Shown: piece after piece, positions 33,727 through 43,281 of the stretch | How positions within the stretch are numbered: position 1 is the stretch's first letter | How the letters are laid out: each line of letters starts with the position of its first letter | NCBI RefSeq assembly: GCF_009766085.1 | Contig: NZ_LMUF01000047.1 | Span: 1 to 64,000, forward strand | Length of the DNA: 64,000 bases | Origin: Burkholderia sp. S171 | Lineage (GTDB): Bacteria; Pseudomonadota; Gammaproteobacteria; Burkholderiales; Burkholderiaceae | Direction: 5' to 3' | Made by a program: the position numbers and the translations under genes | The notes under the pieces: generated by a model | Told to the model about the DNA's origin: nothing | The model's input: the letters and a program-made list of their open reading frames with translations, nothing else | Database searches by the model: none

Positions 33727-34929
33727 GTGAAAAAGAGCTGGTTCTGTATTGGCGCGTTAATCGCGTCGCCTCAAGTCGTATTCGCCCAAAGCAGCGTGAC
33801 GCTTTACGGCCTCGTGACGGCAGGGGTTACCTACGTCAATAACACCGGCAAGGGGCCCGTGTACGAGACTGAAACGTGTGCACCACCCGGATGCAATCGA
33901 TGGGGATTAAAAGGCCGTGAAGACCTGGGCGGCGGCAATGCAGCGATCTTCACTTTGGAAAACGGCTTCAACATCCAGAACGGGCGATTGGGCCAGGGAG
34001 GCACGGAATTTGGTCGTCAGGCGTTCGTCGGAGTGACGAATAACTACGGGACCATCACGCTTGGACGTCAGTACGATTCGCTGTCGGATACGGTGGGCAT
34101 GTTTCCGTCGAGCAATAACTTTGCAACGGGCTATGGGTCGCACTTCGGCGACCTGGACAACCTTAACCAGTCGATCCGCATCAACAACGTAATCAAGTAT
34201 GTGAGCCCGGTCTGGAACGGCTTGCAAATGGACGGCATGTTCAGCCTGGGTGGTCAGGCGGGCGACTTCTCGACGAACCGCGTTTGGGCGCTGGCCGCTA
34301 GCTACACGGCGGGCCCCTTTGCGTTTGCGGCTGGTTACCTCGATATCAACACGCCTGCGACCAACGCGAACGGAACGGGCGGTGTGTACGCGTCCAATGG
34401 TAACTATGTAGGATCGCTGAGCAACTACGTTGCGCTACAAGACGCGAACGCCATGAAAGTCCTTAGCGCGGGCGCGTCCTATTCCATAGGCAACGCAAAC
34501 GTGGGGCTGGTCTATTCGCATACGACTCTGAAGAACAGCCAGTATTTTGTGGCCAATGGTTTCGCCAATGCCGGTAGCGGCAGCGATTTCAAACTCGACA
34601 GCTACGAAGTCACGGCCACGTATCACATCACGCCGGCGCTGTTGGTGGGAGGCGCTTATATCTATAACGCGGGCAAAGCGGATTACGAAGGGTTGAAACC
34701 GACCTTCCAGCAGATCAACCTGGGCACGAACTACTCGATTTCCAAACGCACCAGCCTCTTCGCCGTAGCCGTGTTACAGAAAGCGGGTGGAGATGGCATA
34801 GCGCCGGTCTTCAACTCGGCGGGAGCCAATGTGGGGAGGACGGCGATAGCGGAAATTGCAGGTGCCGGAGTGGACTCCAGCTCGGCGAAACAGGTGCTGG
34901 TGTCGGTGGGGATTACGCACGCGTTCTAA
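33727..34929 (+). CDS. Gram-negative trimeric porin (Porin_4)
   Basis: A 400-residue outer-membrane porin with a signal peptide (MKKSWFCIGALIASPQVVFA, residues 1-20) followed by the conserved QSSVTLYGLVTAG mature start, a 16-strand barrel, the loop-3 GRQYDSLSDTVGMF region and a terminal VSVGITHAF ending in phenylalanine. This is the common OpcP/OmpC-like porin of Burkholderiales. GTG 33727, after GGAG, is favoured; the in-frame ATG at 33676 would place 17 extra residues ahead of the signal. Confidence 0.93.
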   Translation: MKKSWFCIGALIASPQVVFAQSSVTLYGLVTAGVTYVNNTGKGPVYETETCAPPGCNRWGLKGREDLGGGNAAIFTLENGFNIQNGRLGQGGTEFGRQAFVGVTNNYGTITLGRQYDSLSDTVGMFPSSNNFATGYGSHFGDLDNLNQSIRINNVIKYVSPVWNGLQMDGMFSLGGQAGDFSTNRVWALAASYTAGPFAFAAGYLDINTPATNANGTGGVYASNGNYVGSLSNYVALQDANAMKVLSAGASYSIGNANVGLVYSHTTLKNSQYFVANGFANAGSGSDFKLDSYEVTATYHITPALLVGGAYIYNAGKADYEGLKPTFQQINLGTNYSISKRTSLFAVAVLQKAGGDGIAPVFNSAGANVGRTAIAEIAGAGVDSSSAKQVLVSVGITHAF

Positions 34930-35093
34930 AGCGGCGCTGTCGGCATTTACCTAACTCCGACCCAGATTTGTTTCACTTTGAGACCCTTGAAGCCGGCCCG
35001 TGTTGACGCTCCTCCAGGGGCATCAGCCTCAGCTTCAGGGGGACTCGTACAAAGGTGTCTCGACAGCAGGCGGAGCCAGTTCAATTACGGTAA

Positions 35094-38084
35094 TTACTCT
35101 GATAAACGTGTCGCCAGCTGCGGTTGTATCGACCCCTTCCACCCGAGGATCGAGGCTGCGTCAACTGGAACAGTCGCTAGCAAATTGGCCGCCAATCGAC
35201 GAGCCCGCGCTTGTTCAGCCGCTGTCAACCCTGCACCAACACGTTCTTCGACAACCCGAGCCGCATCCGCATAAACGCGCAAGCCCGGGTCAACCGCAAA
35301 GCTGGTCTGCGCGCGCAGAAGCCACGCGTCGCCCAGCGCCTTGTCACGCGTCACGCCATCGCCCAACAGATAGCGCATACCGGTTTCGTACTGCTGCAAG
35401 GGGCTGCCAAGCAATGCGTCATTCAGGGACAACAGTGCGTCCCACGCTGCGTTGCCGTCTTCTCTCGCGGCAGACGTTGGCTGCCTGCCACTGGCAGTTG
35501 GCGTCACCTTATCGATGGAGATGGCAAGCCAGTACGCCGAGCGCTCATCGAGCGACGCGGTATTCCCTGCGGCCTGCGCACGCAACGCCAGCGCGATCGC
35601 CGCTGTGTCGGATCTCAACGCAGCGCCTTTGCGATACCAGCTTAGCGCCAGCGCGTCATCGTGCGGCACACCGATGCCTGTCTCGTATAAATTCGCGAGC
35701 TCGCTGGCCGCCTCGCCCGAGCCGGCCGCCGCCGCCTTCTCGAACCAGTTACGTGCAGCAATAACGTCCCGTTCAACGCCGCGTCCAGACAGATAGGCCT
35801 TGCCTTGCAACTCCATTGCATCGGAACTGACGGCCGCCGCCCGGCTCGCCCACATGAACGCTTCGTGATTGTCTTGTTGGCCGCCGAGCCCCGCGAACAA
35901 ATGCCTCGCGAGCGAGTCCTGCGCAGAAGCGTTACCCTGCTCCGCCGAACGGCGGAGCCAATACACAGCTGCGCCGAAGTCGGCGGTTACGCCGCGGCCC
36001 CGATCGTACGATTCGCCGAGGATCGACTCATAGACCGGATCGCTCGTACTCGCGAGGCGCCACTGCCAGTACACGCGATCACTGGCTGCCGCGTCGCGGC
36101 CCTGCACGATGCCCACCGCCAACAGACGCATCGCGAGCGTGTCTCCCGCGCGCGCGGCCGCCGAGCACCAGCGCTGCGCCTTTTCTGCGTTCTGTGCAAC
36201 ACCCGAGCCGTTCGCGTAAGCGAGGCACAGCACGCGCTGCGACGCCAGGTCGTTCAATTCCGCGCCGCGCGTAAACCATTCGACCGCCGTGGCCTGATCG
36301 GGCGTCGCGCCTACGTTCTTGGCGTATAAATCGCCCATTGCGGAATAAGCAGGACCGTACTTCAGTGCGACGGCCTTAACCAGCCATGCCTTCCCCGTAT
36401 CCCTGTCGGAAGACGACGGGCGCTTGAGCAGATACAACCCGAGCATCGTCTGCGCCTGTGCATCACCTGCGCTCGCGGCGCGCTTGAGATATTGCTCGCC
36501 GAGCGCTTCGTCGCGCGGTACACCGTTACCGTACATGTACTGCCAGCCCGCCGCGCGCGCGCCTGCGACATTTCCTTCATCCGCCGCCTTGCGGTACCAG
36601 GTCAGCGCCTGCGCTTTATCGATCGCTACACCATCGCCGGCAAATAACATCCGGCCGACTATCACCGCGGACTGCGCATAACCACGCTCTGCGCCGGTTC
36701 GAGCGAACCGGTAAGCGAGCGCACGATCCTTCGGAATGCCGAGCCCGGAGTAAGCCATTAATGCAAGATTGAACGACGCGACCCCAAGCCCCTGTGCGGA
36801 CGCCCGTTCGTACCATTGATGCGCTTCGACAAGATTCTGCGCTTCACCTTCCCCATGCTGCAGCATGGTGCCAAGATCGTTTTGCGCCGCTGCGAGGCCC
36901 GCCTGAGCAGCGCCGCGCATCCATCCGATTGCAGTGTTCAGATCGATTGGACCGCCTAGCCCCATTCGATACTCAACCGCCAAGTCGAACTGCGCGACCA
37001 CGTCGCCATCGAGCGCAGCCTTCCGGTGCCATGCACGCGCAAGCATAGGGTTGCGTGAGACGCCGCCGCCGCCGGCATAGAGTTCCCCGAGACGGCGCTG
37101 TGCATAGACCGACCCATGTTGCGCAGCAATCGACATCAACGCAAAGCCGCGCTGTGCATCACGCGGGACACCTGTCCCAGTCAGATACAGATCAGCAAGC
37201 GCCGCTCTCGCTTCGACATGATTCTGCGCAGCCGCCGCGTTGAGCCACCCGGCAGCGTTGTGGGTGTCCTGCGAGACACCTGAACCGCGCAGTAATGCGA
37301 TGCCGAGCAGAAACTCCGCATCAGGGTCGCCGCGCAGCGCTCCTTGAATGAACCACGCGACACCCCCGGGCAGGTCGCGAGGCACGCCAGGACGGCCACT
37401 GAACAGCAGCCGCCCGGCGTTGGTCGCACCGTGTGGATCGCCATTCCCGGCAGCCCGTGCAAAGTCCGCGTACGCCGATACAAAGTCGACCGGGCCACCC
37501 TCGCCGTTGTAGTCCATCAGACCGAGCGTGGCGGCCGCGGCACCATCGCCGTTGTCCGCCGCGAGGGCCAACCAGCGACGCGCGGCCGCGTAGTCCCTCG
37601 GCACACGCGAGCCGTCGCGGTAAAGCGAGCCAACGACGCGCTGCGCTGCTGGCGAGCCATCCACCGCGGCCTGCTTCAACATCGCGAGACCGGCGTCGTC
37701 AGGCCGCATCGCAAATCCGAACAACACCATTTGCCCATAGACAACGCGCGCGTCGCGATTGCCGGCGGCAGCCTCCGCACCGCATGCCGCGAGCAGCTGT
37801 GCAGTCGTCGCAAGCGGCGGCGCCGCCCATTGCTGGCCAGCGGCGAATCGCAGGACGCATGGGGTCGTCGGATCGCTGAACACGGTAAACGACACGGTCC
37901 CAACCGGTTGCGTCGGATGAGTGGCGCCTCGATCAACAGACGGCATCGCTTCGGCCGCGCCCGGCGCGATCAACGCGATAGATGCGGTCACCGCCGACGT
38001 CAGCGCGAGCGACGCGAAGAACGAACGCAACGCCGATTGACGCAGCGACGAACAATGAATCCGATCGGCGAAATATGCTGTCAC
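35094..38084 (-). CDS. Large Sel1-repeat secreted protein
   Basis: A 996-residue protein with an N-terminal hydrophobic signal region (about residues 20-46, ending PGAAEA) and then about twenty Sel1-like repeats from residue 95 to about 900, with the pattern ALxxLGxxYxxGxGVxxDxxxAxxWYxxAAxxG. Such solenoids act as protein-binding scaffolds. It probably lies in the periplasm. The GTG at 38084 overlaps the upstream TPR lipoprotein stop (GTGA) and gives a sensible start; ATG 38111 is the alternative. Exceptionally long for a Sel1 protein. Confidence 0.88.
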   Translation of the reverse strand: MTAYFADRIHCSSLRQSALRSFFASLALTSAVTASIALIAPGAAEAMPSVDRGATHPTQPVGTVSFTVFSDPTTPCVLRFAAGQQWAAPPLATTAQLLAACGAEAAAGNRDARVVYGQMVLFGFAMRPDDAGLAMLKQAAVDGSPAAQRVVGSLYRDGSRVPRDYAAARRWLALAADNGDGAAAATLGLMDYNGEGGPVDFVSAYADFARAAGNGDPHGATNAGRLLFSGRPGVPRDLPGGVAWFIQGALRGDPDAEFLLGIALLRGSGVSQDTHNAAGWLNAAAAQNHVEARAALADLYLTGTGVPRDAQRGFALMSIAAQHGSVYAQRRLGELYAGGGGVSRNPMLARAWHRKAALDGDVVAQFDLAVEYRMGLGGPIDLNTAIGWMRGAAQAGLAAAQNDLGTMLQHGEGEAQNLVEAHQWYERASAQGLGVASFNLALMAYSGLGIPKDRALAYRFARTGAERGYAQSAVIVGRMLFAGDGVAIDKAQALTWYRKAADEGNVAGARAAGWQYMYGNGVPRDEALGEQYLKRAASAGDAQAQTMLGLYLLKRPSSSDRDTGKAWLVKAVALKYGPAYSAMGDLYAKNVGATPDQATAVEWFTRGAELNDLASQRVLCLAYANGSGVAQNAEKAQRWCSAAARAGDTLAMRLLAVGIVQGRDAAASDRVYWQWRLASTSDPVYESILGESYDRGRGVTADFGAAVYWLRRSAEQGNASAQDSLARHLFAGLGGQQDNHEAFMWASRAAAVSSDAMELQGKAYLSGRGVERDVIAARNWFEKAAAAGSGEAASELANLYETGIGVPHDDALALSWYRKGAALRSDTAAIALALRAQAAGNTASLDERSAYWLAISIDKVTPTASGRQPTSAAREDGNAAWDALLSLNDALLGSPLQQYETGMRYLLGDGVTRDKALGDAWLLRAQTSFAVDPGLRVYADAARVVEERVGAGLTAAEQARARRLAANLLATVPVDAASILGWKGSIQPQLATRLSE

Positions 38085-39664
38085 ACGCCGCCTCGCTTGG
38101 CCACCATCCACTCGTTGGTCCCGTACGGCTGAAGGTCGTTCAGGCGACCCACGTAAGCGCGCGCCGCAGCGTCGTTGTGTTTCACGTACCGCTCATAGCC
38201 AGCGGCCATGAACCACGTCTCGGCGAGCGCATTCTGGATAGCGGCGGAATTCCCGAGCGAGATGACCTGGATATACACCTGATCGATCGTGACACGGCCT
38301 TGCACGTACAGCAGCAGCCAGCGGCGATAATTCCCGAAGACCGGCTGTGAAGCGCGCCGGATGTAGTCTTCGAAAAAAGCGTTGGTGGGCGCCGCACCTG
38401 CGCTTCTTGCGCGCACGTACAGATAGAGCGATGCCATGTAGTCCTGATCGAATGCCTCCGAGCCCCTGGCTGTATCGGCCAGCGCCTCGATTGCATCCGC
38501 CCAATTCTCCTGTTGCATGTAGGCCAGCGCCGCTGAACCCGAGACCTCGACATATTTGCGATATACCACTGACGGGGTCGCCGATATTGCGGCCTCGTCA
38601 TGCGCCTGTTTGCGCATCGGTGCGGCAAGGGCGATGGCAGCGCCGATGCGATTCAGACCCACCAGCGTCGTCACTTTCGACTGCTTATAGCTCGTCGAGT
38701 CCGGTGCGAGTGCGATCGCTGCATCGATCGCCGTCAGTGCCTCCGCATTCCGATCGAGGCCGTCGGAGAATATCGAAATATTGCTGTAAGCCTCTGCTTT
38801 CGCCTGCGTCGTCGCGGCTGACTTTAGCGCCTGCTGTGCATTCTCCAGTTGCTGCACGTCGGCCGCGTGCAGCGGATTGGCGTCGCCGAACGGATGGCGT
38901 CGCTCACTCGCGGGATCAATACCTAGCGAAGTCAGTTTGGCGCGCGTCGGCGCATCGATGCCTGGATCGATCGCCCAACGGGCAAACTGCACGTAGTCCG
39001 CCCGCGCACCTGCGGCGTCGCCGGTTGCATCACGTTCGATTGCGCGTCTGCGATAGACATCCGCGAGCGCCGGTTCTAGCGGGATGCCCTTCGTGAACGC
39101 GTCGATGGATTCCTGACGGCGCCCCATAGCAGCGAGCGTCGTGCCGAGTTGCTGATAGTAGGGCATGCCGAGCGCACGATCGATGTCATGCGCAGCCTCG
39201 TGCGCATCCCGGATCCGGTTGAGCGTCGCGAGACTCTCATCGTTGCGTTGATTGCTTTGATACAGACGCGAGAGCAACAGCAGTTGCAAATCGGTAGGGG
39301 TCGGCATCAGTTCGATCGCGGCAAGCTGCGTCTCGAGAGCGGCACGGTCATCGTGAAGTGCCATGTCGAGGAGCGTCAACTGTTGCAACACCCCGATCCG
39401 CAAGGCAATCGGCAGGCTGTGCGAAGCCAGACATTCGTTGGCGATCCGGGCCGCGTCCGCGATATGGCCGGCGGCCACTTCAACAGAGATGTGCTGACAG
39501 GTAGCAAGCACGTCCGGCGGTAAATTCGCGATGCTCGCGGCCTGCGCGGACTGCGGACTGGGCGTTGTACTTTTTGCCGCTGGGGGTGCGGGATTGTGCG
39601 CGCACGCGCTCAAGCACAACACGGCAAACGCGGCAGCTGCGCGACGACTTACGTTGTTCTTCAT
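38081..39664 (-). CDS. TPR-repeat lipoprotein
   Basis: A 527-residue lipoprotein. The N-terminus MKNNVSRRAAAAFAVLCLSACAHN has a lipobox (LSAC), with lipidation at the cysteine near residue 21. The body is helical, with several tetratricopeptide motifs, clearest around residues 150-215 and 265-320 (NAEALTAIDAAIALAPDSTSYK). It is the first gene of a two-gene operon with the Sel1 protein, coupled by a four-base overlap. The C-terminal part resembles the NfrA-type bacteriophage-adsorption C-terminal region (YRRWLLLYVQGRVTIDQVY). That last point is tentative. Confidence 0.85.
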   Translation of the reverse strand: MKNNVSRRAAAAFAVLCLSACAHNPAPPAAKSTTPSPQSAQAASIANLPPDVLATCQHISVEVAAGHIADAARIANECLASHSLPIALRIGVLQQLTLLDMALHDDRAALETQLAAIELMPTPTDLQLLLLSRLYQSNQRNDESLATLNRIRDAHEAAHDIDRALGMPYYQQLGTTLAAMGRRQESIDAFTKGIPLEPALADVYRRRAIERDATGDAAGARADYVQFARWAIDPGIDAPTRAKLTSLGIDPASERRHPFGDANPLHAADVQQLENAQQALKSAATTQAKAEAYSNISIFSDGLDRNAEALTAIDAAIALAPDSTSYKQSKVTTLVGLNRIGAAIALAAPMRKQAHDEAAISATPSVVYRKYVEVSGSAALAYMQQENWADAIEALADTARGSEAFDQDYMASLYLYVRARSAGAAPTNAFFEDYIRRASQPVFGNYRRWLLLYVQGRVTIDQVYIQVISLGNSAAIQNALAETWFMAAGYERYVKHNDAAARAYVGRLNDLQPYGTNEWMVAKRGGV

Positions 39665-39827
39665 TGAAAGTTCGAGTGATAAAGTGGCCGGCGCTTAATC
39701 AATAATTTTTGCGCCACAGCATCAATATCGGCAGACAAATGAAGAACTTGATGGTTGGAACATTCAAGCCGACGATCAGAGTTCAGCCCACTAGCAGATG
39801 AGACTCACCGGCCGTTGTGCAGCCTCG

Positions 39828-41363
39828 TCAGACCTTTCCGCGTGATTGCAGGCTTCCAGCGTCTCGTCGTTTCACGCCTGATCTCACGGCGTCAATAATG
39901 ACTTCCGCGAGCCGCTTCGCGGCCTCCTCCATTTGTGCATTGCTGAATCCGCCGAACCCGAGGACCAGGCCGGGCCGGCCGTTTCCCGGCGAAAACATCG
40001 GCGATATCGCCCGTACCGCGACTCCGGCTCGCGCCGCCATGGTGACCACCTCGCGGTCGTCCAGGCTTTCCGCGAGCCAGAGAACGAGGTGCATGCCCTG
40101 GTCACTGGGCTGCACCCATGCCACCTCTGGCGGCAACAACGTGTCGATTGCAGCAATAAGCTGTGCCCGATGGTTCGCGTACACATTGCGCACCCGCCTG
40201 ATGTGCCGCTCGAGGTGCCCATCGGCCATGAACGCCGCGAGAACGTGCTGATCCGCGTTCGGCGGGTGCCGGTCCATCAGGACACGCGCGCCGCAAAACG
40301 CATCGGCCAGATCGTGCGGCACGATCACATACCCCAGTCGTAGTGACGGAAACAGAATCTTGCTGAACGTACCAAGATAGACCACCCGGTCCGGCTCCGA
40401 GCTATGCAGCGACGGGAACGGATAACCCTCGTAGCGGAACTCGCTGTCGTAGTCGTCTTCGACTACCCATGCGTCGTTCGTGCGTGCCCACGCCAGGATC
40501 GCACTGCGTCTCGCCATGCTCATGGGCATGCCGAGCGGATATTGATGCGATGGCGTCACGAACGCCACTTTCGCGTGCGGCGCTTGCCTGATCCCTGCTT
40601 CCACATCGATGCCCTCACTATCCACGGGCACCCGAATCATTGCACTGCCCCGGCCGTTATTCTCGAGCGTGGCAGTGATACCGCGATACGCGGGATCTTC
40701 CACCCACGCCTGATCCTTCGAGCCCAGCAATACCTGGCTCGCGAGATACAAGCCCTGCTGCGTTCCGCTGGTGATGATCACCTGGCCGGCTTCGCAGTGC
40801 ACCGATCGTGACTTGCGCGCGTAGGCAACAATCGCATCGCGCAGCGGCAATGCGCCTTTCGGATCGTCATAGCCGGCTGGTGCGCCCGGGCCTTTGGCGC
40901 GCACGCGGTTGCCAAGCCGCCGCCAGATATCGGCGGGCGCCGTCAGGCCAACAGGGACCGAGATAGCAAATGGCATCGGCGGTAAGGGACTGAATTCGCG
41001 CGCCACTTGGGCAAAGCGCGCCGCCGGTTCAGGCAAACTCGTCCGCGATGCCTGCGTGCGGGCCGTCTGCGCTTTGCGAACCCGCGTCCCCGACAACGCC
41101 TCCGCAACGCGCGTGGCCGCGCCTCGTTGCGACTCGAGGAAGCCTTCGGCGATCAGCTGCTCGTAGGCTTCCACCACCGTTCCACGCGCGACCTGCAGAG
41201 ACGCCGCAAGCAGCCGCGTGGACGGCAGGGCGTCGCCGGGCCTGATTTCTCCCCTGTGTACCGCCTCTCGCAGCAACTGCGCCAATTGGCCGGACAGGTT
41301 TCCCGCGCCGCGTTCGAGTGCGCCGAGCGCGGGAACGTCTACTACCAGGGAAGTTCTCGCCAT
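39828..41363 (-). CDS. MocR/PdxR-family regulator (GntR HTH fused to aminotransferase)
   Basis: A 511-residue fusion of a GntR winged helix (about residues 20-90: LAQLLREAVHRGEIRPGDALPSTR) and a fold-type I aminotransferase-like domain (about 130-490). The PLP lysine is in TFSKILFPSLRLGY near residue 330. MocR proteins sense PLP or amino-group ligands and usually regulate a divergent neighbour. Here that is the PaiB-type gene, 122 bp away. An orthologue of PdxR is possible, but no pdxS/T genes are close. Confidence 0.93.
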   Translation of the reverse strand: MARTSLVVDVPALGALERGAGNLSGQLAQLLREAVHRGEIRPGDALPSTRLLAASLQVARGTVVEAYEQLIAEGFLESQRGAATRVAEALSGTRVRKAQTARTQASRTSLPEPAARFAQVAREFSPLPPMPFAISVPVGLTAPADIWRRLGNRVRAKGPGAPAGYDDPKGALPLRDAIVAYARKSRSVHCEAGQVIITSGTQQGLYLASQVLLGSKDQAWVEDPAYRGITATLENNGRGSAMIRVPVDSEGIDVEAGIRQAPHAKVAFVTPSHQYPLGMPMSMARRSAILAWARTNDAWVVEDDYDSEFRYEGYPFPSLHSSEPDRVVYLGTFSKILFPSLRLGYVIVPHDLADAFCGARVLMDRHPPNADQHVLAAFMADGHLERHIRRVRNVYANHRAQLIAAIDTLLPPEVAWVQPSDQGMHLVLWLAESLDDREVVTMAARAGVAVRAISPMFSPGNGRPGLVLGFGGFSNAQMEEAAKRLAEVIIDAVRSGVKRRDAGSLQSRGKV

Positions 41364-41485
41364 GATTCTGGTTTAATAGAAATGATTCAAATTGGCTCTA
41401 CAGGATAAACCAGTTTTGGGACACACTTGCGTGCAATACGAACACCCTTTGCACGGGTGAAGAACAGAAATCTTCTGGAGCAAGC

Positions 41486-42121
41486 ATGTATATTCCCGCC
41501 CATTTCAACGAGTCGCGCAAAGACGTGATGCACGAACTTATCGTGCAAAATCCGTTTGGCAGCCTGATTACGAATGGCAAGAGCGGCCTGGACGCCAATC
41601 ACATCCCACTCGAACTTTCATCGACCGAAGGCGAGCTGGGTGTGCTGCATGGGCACGTCGCACGGAGCAATCCGTTGTGGCAGGACGTCGTCGATGGTGA
41701 CGAAGTTCTCGTCGTCTTCCGTGCGGGTGACGCGTACGTTTCCCCCACGTGGTATCCGAGCAAGCATGAAACGCACAAGCAGGTGCCGACCTGGAATTAC
41801 ATCGTGGTTCATGCGCATGGACGCATCACCATTCGCGACGATGAAAAATATGTACGCGGCGTGATCGCCCGTCTCACCCGCACGCACGAGGCAACGCAGC
41901 CCGAACCTTGGAAGATGGGCGATGCGCCGAGGGAATTTATCGACACAATGGTTAAAGCGATTGTGGGTGTGCAAATCGATATCACCCGGCTCATCGGCAA
42001 AAGCAAGCTCAGCCAGAATAAGGAAGTCCGTGATATCGAAGGTGCTGGGGACGCACTCAAGGCGCGTGGCAACCGGATTGGCGATGTGATGCTTGAGCGC
42101 GCTGCGGAGAAACAACGATAA
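41486..42121 (+). CDS. PaiB-like FMN-binding negative regulator
   Basis: A 211-residue PaiB-family protein with a split-barrel FMN-binding fold. Recognised by MYIPAHFNESRKDVMHELI, the FGSLITNGKSGLDANHIPL segment, and FRAGDAYVSPTWYPSKHETHKQVPTWNY near residue 80. The family was first described as a negative regulator in Bacillus, but most members may be flavin-dependent enzymes. It is divergent from a MocR regulator, a very common pairing, which suggests PLP-linked control. The cupin gene follows at 51 bp. Confidence 0.93.
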   Translation: MYIPAHFNESRKDVMHELIVQNPFGSLITNGKSGLDANHIPLELSSTEGELGVLHGHVARSNPLWQDVVDGDEVLVVFRAGDAYVSPTWYPSKHETHKQVPTWNYIVVHAHGRITIRDDEKYVRGVIARLTRTHEATQPEPWKMGDAPREFIDTMVKAIVGVQIDITRLIGKSKLSQNKEVRDIEGAGDALKARGNRIGDVMLERAAEKQR

Positions 42122-42172
42122 ACCGCGTCCTTTAACAACACCCCGGCGAAATTCCAGACCAGGAGGACGGCC

Positions 42173-42499
42173 ATGACTGCGCGACAGGAAGCGGAGTTCA
42201 CCTTCACCGACAGCAACACCGCCCATTGGCAAGACTCGAAATTTGCGGCTGGCGTAGCAGTGAAAAACCTCGGCAAGGCGAATGGCCGCGCCATGCAGCT
42301 GGTGCGCTTCGAGCCCGGCGCGGTCTTTCCCACTCATCGGCACGATGGACCGGAGTTCATCTTCATGCTGGAAGGGGAAGCCATTCAGAACGGTCAGGTT
42401 TTGACCGCTGGCTGGGCGGGTGTCGCAGAAACAGGTACCGCCGATGTTCTGTTCCGTAGCAATAAAGGTTGCCTGTTTCTGCTCTGCTACGCTGTATAA
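42173..42499 (+). CDS. Small cupin-domain protein
   Basis: A 108-residue single cupin. The two conserved stretches are FPTHRHDGPEFIFMLEGEA (metal-binding histidines and glutamate, residues 46-64) and AGVAETGTADVLFRS (second cupin box). It is probably a metal-dependent sensor or small enzyme in the cytosol. An AGGAGG precedes the ATG at 42173. It follows the PaiB gene and may be in the same transcript. No substrate can be assigned. Confidence 0.85.
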   Translation: MTARQEAEFTFTDSNTAHWQDSKFAAGVAVKNLGKANGRAMQLVRFEPGAVFPTHRHDGPEFIFMLEGEAIQNGQVLTAGWAGVAETGTADVLFRSNKGCLFLLCYAV

Positions 42500-42560
42500 G
42501 GCTTTGCCCGATGTGCGTGGCGAAGTCCTTATTCGGACCGGTATTGGTCACTCGACGGCT

Positions 42561-43097
42561 TCATGCTGACACGGTATGACCTCGCGGTTCGAGATGGCAC
42601 TCAAAATGCACCAGGTCGTACCAGACTCCATGTAGCTGCATGCTGCGACGCGCTGTTCCGTACTTCACAAATCCGTTGCGCGTTAGAACGTGCGAAGACG
42701 CCTGATTTTCGGGCCGAACGGTCGCTTCTATTCGCCATAGCCCCAGATCTACACACGCCGTCTTCAGTATCAGGTCAACTGCATCGGATGCGTACCCGTT
42801 CCCGCCGAAGCGTTCGCCAATTCGATACCCGAGCGATGCCTTGTTGAAATACGGACGAGTAACTCCGCTAAGGTTCACCCGGCCGACAATGATCCCATCC
42901 CGCTTTATCAAAAACTGATACGCCTTGTCGGCGTGTGCGTCGCTTCGTGCCTCGGCAATCGCGTGCTTTACGGAGCTGAGGCTATAGTAGTTTTCGTCAC
43001 GCGCGTTTATCCACTTCTCAAAATAGGCCCTGTTCTCAAGTTCAAAAGCCAAGAGTTCTTCCGAATCGTCTAACGTCGGACGTTGAATTTCTATCAT
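42561..43097 (-). CDS. GNAT acetyltransferase (RimJ/RimL type)
   Basis: A 178-residue N-acetyltransferase. The acetyl-CoA motif A appears as LGYRIGERFGGNGYASDAVDLIL (about residues 88-110), followed by RPENQASSHVLTRNGFVKYG, which is characteristic of the ribosomal-protein alanine acetyltransferase group. ATG 43097 gives MIEIQRPTLDD, the usual RimJ-like start; an upstream start at 43151 would add 18 residues. It is single and unlinked. The acceptor, a protein N-terminus or a small amine, is unknown. Confidence 0.88.
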   Translation of the reverse strand: MIEIQRPTLDDSEELLAFELENRAYFEKWINARDENYYSLSSVKHAIAEARSDAHADKAYQFLIKRDGIIVGRVNLSGVTRPYFNKASLGYRIGERFGGNGYASDAVDLILKTACVDLGLWRIEATVRPENQASSHVLTRNGFVKYGTARRSMQLHGVWYDLVHFECHLEPRGHTVSA

Positions 43098-43184
43098 CAA
43101 ATTGTCTTCAAAAAATCCGGACCGGTGAGCATCAACGGCCAGGGCGGTCACTTTCGCGCTAATTGAAAATCATCTAACGGAGGC

Positions 43185-43206
43185 CCGCTAAGCAGCCGCT
43201 AAGCAC
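43185..43206. repeat. 11-bp tandem repeat upstream of GNAT gene
   Basis: CCGCTAAGCAG (43185-43195) is directly followed by CCGCTAAGCAC (43196-43206), differing at the last base. It lies in the 184-bp gap between the GNAT and DUF2235 genes. There is no obvious function. Confidence 0.5.
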
Positions 43207-43281
43207 CCGTTGACCGGACGCTGGCGGCCTTAGCGCTCATCGGCATACTCACTTAATTGGTTTCACACAATGTACCTGTAC

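Noticed and set aside
43171-43206. Possible integron attC site near the GNAT gene
   Set aside because: TCTAACG and repeats resemble simple-site parts but no matched GTTRRRY partner or stem is present, and the location is upstream, not downstream, of the gene.
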